From assembly GCA_017649855.1 (NCBI GenBank), contig JAGCGA010000024.1, positions 1 to 64,000 on the forward strand: a stretch of DNA of 64,000 bases, in the 5' to 3' direction. The first letter of the stretch is position 1, and each line of letters opens with the position of its first letter. The notes beneath the pieces were generated by a model. The model saw only the letters and a list, made by a program, of their open reading frames with translations. It was not told where the DNA came from and searched no databases. A program made the position numbers and the translations under genes. Source of the DNA: Bacteroidales bacterium. GTDB lineage: Bacteria > Bacteroidota > Bacteroidia > Bacteroidales > WCHB1-69. This document shows positions 43,467-51,233 of the stretch, piece by piece.

Positions 43467-44420
43467 ATGAAAAAGATATTAGTTATTGGTGCCTGCGGTC
43501 AGATAGGATCCGAGTTGACACCTGCCTTGCGTAAACAATACGGTACGGACAATGTGGTTGCTGCCGATCTGATGTATCCCTTGAAGGGTGACTTGGCCGA
43601 ATCCGGCCCTTCCTGCAAGATTGACGCCACCAATGCCCAAGACATTGCAGACGCTGTCAAAAAGTACGATATTGATTCCATATACAATCTGGCAGCTATC
43701 CTGTCAGCCAAAGCGGAAGCCAATCCTATGCTGGGATGGAATGTCGGCATTGGCGCCCTCATCAACTGCTTGGAGGTTGCCCGCGAGCGCGGCTGTGCTG
43801 TGTTCACCCCCAGTTCCATCGGCGCCTTCGGTCCGGACACCCCGCACGACATGACACCCCAGGACACCATCCAACGTCCCAAGACCATCTATGGTGTCAC
43901 CAAGGTGACGGGTGAGTTGCTGAGCGACTACTATTTCAAACGTTTTGGCGTGGACACCCGCTCTGTCCGCTTCCCGGGCCTCATCTCCAATGTGACCCTG
44001 CCCGGCGGCGGCACCACCGACTACGCCGTGGAGATCTACTATGCTGCCGTCAAAGGCGAGACCTTCACCTGCCCCATCGCCAAAGGGACCTTCATGGACA
44101 TGATGTACATGCCCGACGCCCTCAAGGCTGCCATGGACCTCATGGAAGCAGACCCATCCAAGTTGGTACACCGCAACTCTTTCAACATCACAGCCATGAG
44201 CTTCGAGCCGGAGATGATCTACGCTGAGATCAAAAAACACATCCCCGACTTCAAGATGGAATACCAATATGATGAGCTGAGACAAGCCATCGCCGACTCC
44301 TGGCCCAACCAGATGGACGACCACTGCGCCCGCGAGGAATGGGGCTTCAAGCCGACCTACGACTTGGCTTCCATGACCGAAGACATGCTGAAGGTGCTTC
44401 GCCAAAAACTGCAGAAATAA
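43467..44420 (+). CDS. SDR-type L-threonine 3-dehydrogenase-like NAD-dependent epimerase family protein
   Basis: A 317-aa extended short-chain dehydrogenase. The NAD-binding loop is GACGQIGSEL (residues 8-17), the active-site residues are Ser/Thr in TPSSIGAFG (near 115) and YGVTK (near 140), and the sequences MPDALKAAMDLM and GKPTYD-like WGFKPTYDLASM are typical. Close relatives of this type in Flavobacterium and Cupriavidus are L-threonine dehydrogenases and not UDP-sugar epimerases, which makes threonine catabolism to 2-amino-3-ketobutyrate the preferred guess. It is monocistronic and ends at a hairpin. Confidence 0.82.
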   Translation: MKKILVIGACGQIGSELTPALRKQYGTDNVVAADLMYPLKGDLAESGPSCKIDATNAQDIADAVKKYDIDSIYNLAAILSAKAEANPMLGWNVGIGALINCLEVARERGCAVFTPSSIGAFGPDTPHDMTPQDTIQRPKTIYGVTKVTGELLSDYYFKRFGVDTRSVRFPGLISNVTLPGGGTTDYAVEIYYAAVKGETFTCPIAKGTFMDMMYMPDALKAAMDLMEADPSKLVHRNSFNITAMSFEPEMIYAEIKKHIPDFKMEYQYDELRQAIADSWPNQMDDHCAREEWGFKPTYDLASMTEDMLKVLRQKLQK

Positions 44421-44446
44421 CTTCTGCTCTCACCAAAGCATCAAAC

Positions 44447-44484
44447 AAAACAGGCTGACCCTTCCCGGATCAGCCTGTTGTTTT
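44447..44484. terminator. Terminator between the SDR and TlpA-like genes
   Basis: AACAGGCTGA (44449-44458) pairs perfectly with TCAGCCTGTT (44470-44479) and is followed by a T-rich stretch; the genes are convergent. Confidence 0.85.
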
Positions 44485-44501
44485 ATGGGGATCTTAAACT
44501 T

Positions 44502-46193
44502 CTACTGTTGCTCCACCAGCTGTTTGACGGCACGCTCCAAGGCCTCGCCACGGAGATCCTTGGCTACGATTCGACCCTCTCTGTCCAACAGGAAGGTGGC
44601 AGGGATGGATCTGACTCCATAGATAGCAGCTGCCTGAGACTGCCACTGCTTCAAGTCACTGACATGGTTCGGCCACACCAGCTGGTCAGCCTTGATGGCT
44701 CCCTTCCAAGCACTGGCATCACGGTCGAGGGAGACACTGAAGATCTCAAAGCCCTTGTCGTGATACTTGCTATACACCTTGCGCACATTGGGGTTCTCGC
44801 GACGGCAGGGACCGCACCAGGAAGCCCAGAAGTCAATCAACACCACCTTGCCTCTCAAATCTGACAGCTTCAGCATCTTGCCATCCGGATTCGGGAACTC
44901 AAGCTCGGGAGCAATAGAACCCACAGAGGTCTTCCCGGCTGCGGAATTGATGATTGTCCAACGCTCCTTGACGATAGGATGATCCGGATACTTATCGTGC
45001 AAAGCGGTGTAAACCGTCTTGTGCAAATCGACATTCTGCTCACGAGGGAACATATCGATGAACATCATCGTGGCAAGGTCGCCCTTGTTCTCCATGATAG
45101 CCTCCTTGATCTTATTGTTCACATAGGCATCGGTCTCGTTGTACTTGTTCTGATAGCCTGCAACGATTTGGCGGACACGATCCTGAGAAGAGGTCACCAG
45201 GGCGGAGGCATTGTTGCGGGTCCGCTGGATGCTCTGCTCATACTCGCCTTTCTGCGCGGCAGCAACCTGCACCTTATCCGCCAGACGCCGCACCGTCATG
45301 ACTGCCCAACTGCTCTTATTGGATTTCTTGCTCAATAGATTATTGTAGGCCAGACTATCGCGTACCGCCAGCAACTCTTTCACATCGCCGATCATCGGCC
45401 CAATGGCAGACTTGGCCACATCATGGCGGGCAGAGAGCTCATTCAGATAACCGTCCAACGTGAAATAAAAATCCGCATCACCAGGCTGACGGTCACGGGA
45501 AAAATCGTAATACTTGTTCACATTCTCAACATAGCTGGCAAAAGGCTGATAATTCATCTCCAGCTCCTTGAGTTGCTTGTTGACGTTGTTCACGAAGAAG
45601 TCCAAGTCGGAACCTTTCACCTTGCCCGCGGGGGCATAACGACGGAACAGCTGCGACAAAGAATCGACATTCTTGAAGGCAGCCATCAGACTATTGTCCA
45701 CATCATCATTCGTCTGTGTGAACATATTGATATTTTGGGCGGTAGAGGCCCAATACTTCTGCTGCTTGTCTTGCTGGAGCGCATTGTTAAGACTATCCAG
45801 CACATGCTTTCTCTGATGGCCATACTCGGTGGCTTTCTTGACAAAAGCCATGGAAGGAGAACCCATCGTGGTGCGGATCTCCGTCAGGTCTTCAGCATCC
45901 AGTTCCAGCTCTTGAATCTCCCCTGGGTTAATCACCAAGAGGAAATGGTCTTGGCCGTCGAAGCGGAGACGATAGATATCCGGACCGAGGGGTGTCGTGA
46001 TTGTGAACTGGTCTTGGGCGATGTCGGTGGAAAGATAGGTCTTATCCTCGCCATAAGCGCTCACCAAATCAACATGTTTATACTTGTTATTCAGTATTTT
46101 CACATGGATCGTGGAGTTCTTCTGAGTCCACGCAAACGGCATCAGGAAGAATACAGCCACAAAAGTCAAGATAATGGTTTGAACATTTTTCAT
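44502..46193 (-). CDS. TlpA-like thioredoxin-fold periplasmic protein
   Basis: Start set at 46193 (MKNVQTIILTF), giving a signal peptide that ends AWTQ. The 563-aa product has an N-terminal DUF4369-like beta domain (about 22-110), a long helical middle region with no recognised motif (about 115-400), and a C-terminal thioredoxin domain (about 420-563) with the redox motif WASWCGPCRRENP. It probably reduces disulfides in exported proteins or haem proteins. These multi-domain TlpA relatives are abundant in Bacteroidota. It is downstream of a -7 box at 46214. Confidence 0.88.
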   Translation of the reverse strand: MKNVQTIILTFVAVFFLMPFAWTQKNSTIHVKILNNKYKHVDLVSAYGEDKTYLSTDIAQDQFTITTPLGPDIYRLRFDGQDHFLLVINPGEIQELELDAEDLTEIRTTMGSPSMAFVKKATEYGHQRKHVLDSLNNALQQDKQQKYWASTAQNINMFTQTNDDVDNSLMAAFKNVDSLSQLFRRYAPAGKVKGSDLDFFVNNVNKQLKELEMNYQPFASYVENVNKYYDFSRDRQPGDADFYFTLDGYLNELSARHDVAKSAIGPMIGDVKELLAVRDSLAYNNLLSKKSNKSSWAVMTVRRLADKVQVAAAQKGEYEQSIQRTRNNASALVTSSQDRVRQIVAGYQNKYNETDAYVNNKIKEAIMENKGDLATMMFIDMFPREQNVDLHKTVYTALHDKYPDHPIVKERWTIINSAAGKTSVGSIAPELEFPNPDGKMLKLSDLRGKVVLIDFWASWCGPCRRENPNVRKVYSKYHDKGFEIFSVSLDRDASAWKGAIKADQLVWPNHVSDLKQWQSQAAAIYGVRSIPATFLLDREGRIVAKDLRGEALERAVKQLVEQQ

Positions 46194-46213
46194 CGTGTCA
46201 GATTTTAAGGCGG

Positions 46214-46221
46214 CAAAGATA
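46214..46221 (-). promoter_or_regulatory. -7 element of the TlpA-like gene
   Basis: The minus strand reads TATCTTTG, 20 bp before the start at 46193. Confidence 0.55.
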
Positions 46222-46261
46222 CGATATTTTAAGAAAAGATGGGGAATTATGGGACGCAAAA

Positions 46262-46293
46262 AATAAAAAAACTCATCGGCAACCGATGAGTTT
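46262..46293 (-). terminator. Terminator of the tRNA-Val pair
   Basis: AAACTCATCGG (46269-46279) pairs perfectly with CCGATGAGTTT (46283-46293) around a 3-nt loop; on the minus strand it is followed by a T-run. It starts 1 bp after the tRNA 3' end. Confidence 0.85.
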
Positions 46294-46294
46294 C

Positions 46295-46372
46295 TGGTGG
46301 GAACTACTAGATTCGAACTAGTGACCCTCTGCTTGTAAGGCAGATGCTCTAAACCAACTGAGCTAAGCTCCC
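46295..46372 (-). tRNA. tRNA-Val (anticodon TAC)
   Basis: A 78-nt cloverleaf including encoded CCA: acceptor GGGAGCT/AGTTCCC, D arm GCTC...GAGC, anticodon stem TCTGC/GCAGA with loop CTTACAA (anticodon TAC), T arm ACTAG-TTCGAAT-CTAGT. Confidence 0.95.
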
Positions 46373-46392
46373 AAAATGGGATGATGAATGAT

Positions 46393-46470
46393 TGGTGGGA
46401 ACTACAGGAGTCGAACCTGTGACCCTCTGCTTGTAAGGCAGATGCTCTAAACCAACTGAGCTAAGCTCCC
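46393..46470 (-). tRNA. tRNA-Val (anticodon TAC), second copy
   Basis: Identical to the copy 20 bp downstream through acceptor, D and anticodon arms, but with a different T arm, ACAGG-TTCGACT-CCTGT. It lies first in the transcript. Confidence 0.95.
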
Positions 46471-46487
46471 TTTCGCGAAAAGCGCGG

Positions 46488-46495
46488 CAAAAATA
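46488..46495 (-). promoter_or_regulatory. -7 element of the tRNA-Val operon
   Basis: The minus strand reads TATTTTTG, 17 bp before the first tRNA. Confidence 0.6.
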
Positions 46496-46557
46496 GTATT
46501 TATTTTAGAAATTACCAAACTTTTTTGGCATTGTTGTCCTCTTTGACTGTCAAAGTC

Positions 46558-47148
46558 TTATAACTGAAAACCGACGCAAACGTTGACATACTGAGGGTGT
46601 TTCCCCTCCTTGTTTTGGAAGAACCTGGTCAGAGAGTAGCGATAATTGACACCCAACACGATTGGTCCGAGCTTAAAATCCAGGCCAGAGGTAAACAGCA
46701 CGGATTGTTTCAGGGTATTCTTATTGTAGCCTAAGTCATTGCCTGTCACCTTGACTAGCGGTTGCCAGATGATGCCGGCAAAGGGCAGCAGTGACAGGGT
46801 ACGCGTGAGCGGTATGTTGCCGACAGCCTTGACGGGGATCTGCAGATGGCGCAATTCAACTCGGGCGGGCTCAAAGGCGTTGGAGCCGTCAGCCAATTTG
46901 ACCGTATAGTCTCCTTTATAGAAAGCGTAGCCAAAGCCGATCTCTCCATACACATACTTGCCCGCACGGAAGAAAGCACCGAAGTCGGCTGCCGTGAGGG
47001 AGATCAGATAATCATTGTCCACCGAGTACATGCGGTTGGTCGGGAAACTGGCCGAGATCTTGAAACCAACCTGGTACCAATTCTGCGACTGGGCAGCTCC
47101 GGAGAGGAATGCCAACAGGAGAGAGACATATAAGACAATCTTCTTCAT
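46558..47148 (-). CDS. Outer-membrane beta-barrel protein
   Basis: A 196-aa protein with a signal peptide ending AAQSQ and an alternating-hydrophobicity pattern throughout, ending in the aromatic-rich strand YVNVCVGFQL. It looks like a small eight-stranded outer-membrane barrel (YVYGEIGFGYAFYKGDYTV; VLGVNYRYSLTRFF). It is the last gene after pth, with a 6-bp gap. No specific function is recognisable. Confidence 0.75.
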   Translation of the reverse strand: MKKIVLYVSLLLAFLSGAAQSQNWYQVGFKISASFPTNRMYSVDNDYLISLTAADFGAFFRAGKYVYGEIGFGYAFYKGDYTVKLADGSNAFEPARVELRHLQIPVKAVGNIPLTRTLSLLPFAGIIWQPLVKVTGNDLGYNKNTLKQSVLFTSGLDFKLGPIVLGVNYRYSLTRFFQNKEGKHPQYVNVCVGFQL

Positions 47149-47154
47149 AGGGTA

Positions 47155-47745
47155 TTATTTTTCGGTATCTTCGGTTTTCGTATTGCAATGCAGCATAGCT
47201 CGCTCCAGGCCATCGGTCACGAACAATTTCAGAGACTCGACCGCATGGGCGATACAAGGCTCTATCAAGGCAAGTTCCTCTTTGGAGAATCGTCCCAGCA
47301 CATAGTCCACCTGATAGCCCTTGGCGAAGTCTTTGCCAATGCCGCAACGCAGGCGCGGGAAGTTCTGGTGTCCCAGCAACTCGATGATGTTGTTCAGACC
47401 ATTATGGGAGCCTCCCCCACCCTTCGGCTTGATTTTCAACGCACCGACAGGCAGGTCCAGGTCATCGCACACCACCATACACCGCTCCGGGGCGATGTCT
47501 TCAGCATTCAGCCAATACTTGACGGCCTTGCCACTGAGATTCATATAGGTGGTTGGCATGATCATCACGATCTGGCGGCCCTTATAGGAGGCCTTGGCCA
47601 TATAGGCGAACTTGTCATTCTTGAAAGAGGCTTTCAAGGCACCCGCCAGCGCATTGACCACCTCAAAGCCATAGTTGTGACGCGTGCCGGCATATTGTTG
47701 CTCGGCATTACCCAACCCCACAATCAAATATTTCTTCTCATTCAT
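47155..47745 (-). CDS. pth: Peptidyl-tRNA hydrolase
   Basis: A 196-aa enzyme with the motif YLIVGLGNAEQQYAGTRHNYGFEVV (catalytic His22 in RHN), MPTTYMNLSGKAV and VVCDDLDLPVGALKIKPKGGGGSHNGLNNI. It releases tRNA from peptidyl-tRNA dropped off ribosomes. It lies 3 bp downstream of rsmD within the DUF3822-rsmD-pth cluster. Confidence 0.97.
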   Translation of the reverse strand: MNEKKYLIVGLGNAEQQYAGTRHNYGFEVVNALAGALKASFKNDKFAYMAKASYKGRQIVMIMPTTYMNLSGKAVKYWLNAEDIAPERCMVVCDDLDLPVGALKIKPKGGGGSHNGLNNIIELLGHQNFPRLRCGIGKDFAKGYQVDYVLGRFSKEELALIEPCIAHAVESLKLFVTDGLERAMLHCNTKTEDTEK

Positions 47746-47748
47746 ACA

Positions 47749-48318
47749 CTATTCCTCCTCTTTTTCTGCGCCCTCGGCATCAGACATGTTGACAAAAAAA
47801 GTGAAATTCACCCGCCCGTAACGGCGATGGTCATAAAAGGCAGGATGGTCGGAGAAGTCATGGGCATCGGAATGTTCCAACACCAGCCAACCGTCGGGCT
47901 TGAGCATCTCGTTGTCAAAGACATTCCGGACAATCTCGGCAATGTTCTCCGTCTGATAAGGTGGATCGGCAAAGATGACATCGAACTTGCGGCGCGAGGC
48001 GGCCGTATAGGCAAATGCATCCTGACGCACCACCGACACCTGGTCGTAGTGCAACGTCTGGATGGTCTTCTTGATGAAGTTGACACAATGCATATCCAGA
48101 TCGACGGCCACAACTGACTTGGCATCACGGGAGGCGAACTCATAGGTAATATTGCCCGTGCCCGCAAACAGGTCCAGCACCTCCACCTGATCCAGATAGA
48201 AGTAGTTGTTCAAGATGTTGAACAGACTCTCCTTGGCCATGTCGGTGGTGGGACGCACTGGCAGGTTCGCCGGCGCGACAATGTGTCTTCCCTTATTTTT
48301 ACCACTGATGATACGCAT
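47749..48318 (-). CDS. rsmD: 16S rRNA (guanine966-N2)-methyltransferase
   Basis: A 189-aa SAM-dependent methyltransferase: MRIISGKNKGRHIVAP start, SAM loop DLFAGTGNITYEFASR (near 50), and the catalytic DPPY in VIFADPPYQTENI (near 118). It methylates G966 in the 30S head. It lies 2 bp downstream of the DUF3822 gene, a pairing common in Bacteroidota. Confidence 0.95.
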   Translation of the reverse strand: MRIISGKNKGRHIVAPANLPVRPTTDMAKESLFNILNNYFYLDQVEVLDLFAGTGNITYEFASRDAKSVVAVDLDMHCVNFIKKTIQTLHYDQVSVVRQDAFAYTAASRRKFDVIFADPPYQTENIAEIVRNVFDNEMLKPDGWLVLEHSDAHDFSDHPAFYDHRRYGRVNFTFFVNMSDAEGAEKEEE

Positions 48319-48320
48319 GG

Positions 48321-49004
48321 CTACAGGACTTCCACATGATTATGGTAACGGCGCAACAGGTCATTCAACTTCCGGTTGGGGGTGTTGAAATAATGGACAA
48401 AAAGCGTCGGCTCCATAAGGCCATACTGTTGCACACAATTCAGTGAGTAGTACAAGACATCCACCAGTTCCGTCCGGGTGGAGCGGTTCACCAGCGCCGG
48501 CGCATTGGCATGCATCACGAAATAGTCCACAAAGTGGTCATCCACGGACAACAAGACCGCATCATGCTGGGCCTGGTGAAGCAGGAAGTCATACAAGATG
48601 GTGGCTTCACTCTTGAAGACAGGCTTGATGGGGACGGCGCTCAAGGTGTCGCATTCGTTTTGGGTGAGGAAATAGAGCGAGCGGTAGAGACCCAACTGGT
48701 CGGCAAAGGCCTGCCCCAACTGGGAGATGTCGAACTGCATGGAGAGCAGTTCCTTGACCTTGGACTCCTCAAAGATGACCTCCGGAACCAACATGGGCAC
48801 GTGCGTAGCCACGACTACCTCCATAGGCTCCTCGTCCGCACCAGACAACTGGAAAAAAGAGGGCACCTTCTGCGTGAGCAGCACATTCTCCTCATTCGTA
48901 TAATCTTCCCTTTTCAGCTGACCATCAGCCAAATTAAAAAGCGAAAATCCATTCGGGGTCAAGCGAATGGATTTCGTATAGTAAGTATTGAAAATAGGAT
49001 TCAT
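48321..49004 (-). CDS. DUF3822-family protein
   Basis: A 227-aa protein of a Bacteroidota-specific family with actin/ASKHA-like character, recognised by the N-terminus TYYTKSIRLTPNGFSLFNLADG and by its constant location next to rsmD. The function is unknown; the tight coupling to rsmD and pth suggests a link with ribosome or tRNA maintenance. Confidence 0.85.
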   Translation of the reverse strand: MNPIFNTYYTKSIRLTPNGFSLFNLADGQLKREDYTNEENVLLTQKVPSFFQLSGADEEPMEVVVATHVPMLVPEVIFEESKVKELLSMQFDISQLGQAFADQLGLYRSLYFLTQNECDTLSAVPIKPVFKSEATILYDFLLHQAQHDAVLLSVDDHFVDYFVMHANAPALVNRSTRTELVDVLYYSLNCVQQYGLMEPTLFVHYFNTPNRKLNDLLRRYHNHVEVL

Positions 49005-49014
49005 ATCAAATCTA

Positions 49015-49695
49015 TTATTCCCAAGAACCGGCGGTGGAGGCCTCTGTCAAGCTACCCATGTAGATATCCGGATACAGGGATTTGTATTGGGTCTCCTCCG
49101 AAAGGTTGTTGAAGAAAATCTTATCCCACACTTTCTTGAATACATTGGAATTCTCAGGGGTCACCGTTCTATCCATGTTAACCAAAATGTCATCAATGGG
49201 CACATCGATACGATACAAGGGAACCTCATAGTTCTTATTGGAGATCACACCTGTCTGGATCTCATATTTCTTGTTGTCGGAATAGGGTATGCGGGTGAAA
49301 TTCTTGAAACTTTCAGGCGTCAGGTTCTTCTTGTCAAGTTCCAGGATCTTTTCCATGGCGGGCACCTTCACCGTCTCTTTGTGGATCAAGCCCAACTTGA
49401 AAGCTTGCTCTTGGGAGATAGAGTCAGGAATAGAACCAATCGTTTTCTCCACTTCCACATAGCCGTTTTTCACGAAATCGGCCAATGAGTCGATGTCGCT
49501 GGCATATTTCTTGTACACATTCTTATAGACAGCTTGCGCACTTCTGATGGCCAACAAATTACTGACATTGGCAGCTTTACGAAATTCATAAACCGTCTTG
49601 AACTTCTCAGGCCTCATAATGGAACGTGCTGCGAAAACGGCCATCACCAAGACCAAAATCACTAAGAGAGCGCTGAATAATTTTCTAATCTTCAT
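49015..49695 (-). CDS. Conserved hypothetical membrane-anchored protein
   Basis: A 226-aa protein with one N-terminal membrane helix (residues 6-24) and a soluble extracytoplasmic part that starts with a long helix (EFRKAANVSNLLAIRSAQAVYKNVYKKYASDIDSLADFV), a layout reminiscent of pseudopilin-like proteins though no prepilin cleavage site is seen. I do not recognise the family. It is the first gene of the DUF3822-rsmD-pth-barrel operon, preceded by a -7 box at 49735-49742. Confidence 0.7.
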   Translation of the reverse strand: MKIRKLFSALLVILVLVMAVFAARSIMRPEKFKTVYEFRKAANVSNLLAIRSAQAVYKNVYKKYASDIDSLADFVKNGYVEVEKTIGSIPDSISQEQAFKLGLIHKETVKVPAMEKILELDKKNLTPESFKNFTRIPYSDNKKYEIQTGVISNKNYEVPLYRIDVPIDDILVNMDRTVTPENSNVFKKVWDKIFFNNLSEETQYKSLYPDIYMGSLTEASTAGSWE

Positions 49696-49734
49696 AATAT
49701 TATTGCATTAAATTAATAATCACAAAAAGGTCAG

Positions 49735-49742
49735 CAAAAGTA
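49735..49742 (-). promoter_or_regulatory. -7 element of the operon starting at 49695
   Basis: The minus strand reads TACTTTTG, 39 bp upstream of the start codon. Confidence 0.5.
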
Positions 49743-49800
49743 CAAAAAAAACTTATAATGCGCCATCCTCCGAAAATAATTTTTCCAACACGGCAAGATG

Positions 49801-50439
49801 CTACCATGAGATGCGGTGAATGCCCACGTCATAGTGCTTTTGGACCAGCCCCTTGATCTTCAGATAGTCTTCGTGGGAAGAGACAAAGTCCAGATTCCCG
49901 GCATCCACCAGCACAATCGGGATCGAAGCATTCTGGCGGAAATAGTTCAGATAGCTTTGTTGGATATCGTTCAGATAATCGGCAGTGATGTGCTTCTCAT
50001 ACTCACGACCGCGTTGGGCGATATTGCGGAGCAGCCGTTCGGGTTCATTGTAGAGGTAGATGATGAGCTCCGGCTTGGGAAGATAGGACGAGATGGTATT
50101 GAACACCGTGCTGTACAGGTTGAACTCGTCGGACAGCAGGTTGTTCTTGGAAAAGATGATGCACTTGTCGATGAAGTAATCCCCCACCACAAAATCCTTG
50201 AACATATCGCGGGCCGACAGCAGATGACTTAGCTGCCGGTAGCGTTCCATCAGGAAGTGCATCTCCACAGGGAGCGCATAGTGGATGGGGTCCTCGTAGA
50301 ACTTGGGCAGAAAGGGATTGTCTGCGAACTGCTCCAAGACCAGTTCCGCATTGCAGTCTTCGGCCAGCATCTTGGAAAAGGTGGTCTTGCCCGCCCCGAT
50401 ACAACCCTCAATCACTATATAATTATATGGTATCGTCAT
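49801..50439 (-). CDS. Deoxynucleoside kinase
   Basis: Start set at 50439 (MTIPYNYIVIEG), overlapping folK by 17 bp. The 212-aa protein has the P-loop GCIGAGKTT (near residue 12), the substrate-binding EQFADNPFLPKFY, VGDYFIDK with the DRS-like ERx region, and the LID arginines RGREYEKH. It phosphorylates deoxynucleosides in the salvage pathway; the sequence fits deoxyadenosine/deoxyguanosine kinase-type members of the family. The folK-dNK pair is a recurrent Bacteroidota arrangement. Confidence 0.9.
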   Translation of the reverse strand: MTIPYNYIVIEGCIGAGKTTFSKMLAEDCNAELVLEQFADNPFLPKFYEDPIHYALPVEMHFLMERYRQLSHLLSARDMFKDFVVGDYFIDKCIIFSKNNLLSDEFNLYSTVFNTISSYLPKPELIIYLYNEPERLLRNIAQRGREYEKHITADYLNDIQQSYLNYFRQNASIPIVLVDAGNLDFVSSHEDYLKIKGLVQKHYDVGIHRISW

Positions 50440-50875
50440 CTCTTTGGATATTCGGAATGTCAAGCTGTAACTCTTGCAGAGAATGGAGAACAAAGTCCCG
50501 CTGGGCTATCTTGGGGTGCGGGAGGGTCAGGCGGTCATCCTGATAGACGAGATGGCCATAATCCAGAATGTCAAGGTCTATCGTCCGGTTGTGGTACTGG
50601 GCCACGCCATCCTGGAGCGTGCTTTTCTGCGTCCGGCCCAAAGCACGCTCAATCCGCTGCAGCTCGTCCAGCAATGCCAGCGGCTCCAGCTTCGTCCTCA
50701 TCACGACCACCTGGTTCAGGAAAGGAGGTGCCTCAAAACCCCACGCCTCCGTCTCGATGACGGACGACGCACGCAGCAGCTCCCCGACCGTCTCCTTCAT
50801 CATAAAGACGGCCATCTGCAAATAAAAACCGCGTGGTTCGATGTTACTCCCCAAGCCAATGACAGCCTCCTGCAT
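50423..50875 (-). CDS. folK: HPPK, folate biosynthesis pyrophosphokinase
   Basis: A 150-aa enzyme that pyrophosphorylates 6-hydroxymethyl-dihydropterin. Motifs: GLGSNIEPRGFYL, ETEAWGFEAPPFLNQVV, RIERALGRTQ and the signature RTIDLDILDYG, with the catalytic loop tryptophan region shortened. It lies 12 bp downstream of a 49-codon small gene and overlaps the kinase gene. Confidence 0.95.
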   Translation of the reverse strand: MQEAVIGLGSNIEPRGFYLQMAVFMMKETVGELLRASSVIETEAWGFEAPPFLNQVVVMRTKLEPLALLDELQRIERALGRTQKSTLQDGVAQYHNRTIDLDILDYGHLVYQDDRLTLPHPKIAQRDFVLHSLQELQLDIPNIQRDDDTI

Positions 50876-50887
50876 ATCAGAACGCTG

Positions 50888-51037
50888 TTAGTTGTTCACC
50901 AGCAGAAGAAAACGGTCATACTGAACAGGGATCGACATCAAAGACTTCGAATAGTTCAGGATATTACGGATTACCCGGGGGGATGGTTTTTCTCTTTTCA
51001 GATTCTTTTGATTGTAAGATGTAGAGTTTTTATTCAT
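50888..51037 (-). CDS. Small conserved-looking protein upstream of folK (49 aa)
   Basis: A 49-codon frame starting MNKNSTSYNQKNLKREKPSP and ending in QYDRFLLLVNN. It is in the folK direction, with 12 bp between its stop and the folK start, and its composition is rich in Lys/Asn/Ser with the helix-like VIRNILNYSKSL. Small proteins with a similar RxILxxSKSL core are, from memory, widespread in Bacteroidota. Function unknown. Confidence 0.65.
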   Translation of the reverse strand: MNKNSTSYNQKNLKREKPSPRVIRNILNYSKSLMSIPVQYDRFLLLVNN

Positions 51038-51170
51038 CGGCAAACTGATTGGTTAATTTTTTTATACATGAGTATAACGAATCACCGCCTCAATTATTAT
51101 ACTTTTTTATTTTTTATTTTAAACCTTTTGCAAAACACTGTTCGTCAGCCACATATAGCGTTTACAGCCT
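51038..51170. other. AT-rich intergenic stretch
   Basis: Spacer between the folK operon start and the T9SS gene terminator. It should contain the folK operon promoter, but no clean TAnnTTTG was found; nothing else stands out. Confidence 0.4.
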
Positions 51171-51210
51171 AAAAAAAAGAGGCAGAATGCAAACACATCC
51201 TGCCTCTTTT
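51171..51210 (-). terminator. Terminator of the T9SS Ig/OB-fold gene
   Basis: AAAAGAGGCAG (51175-51185) pairs perfectly with CTGCCTCTTTT (51200-51210); the minus strand ends in a run of eight T. Confidence 0.88.
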
Positions 51211-51233
51211 CGTATAAGGGAATCAGGTGAAGA

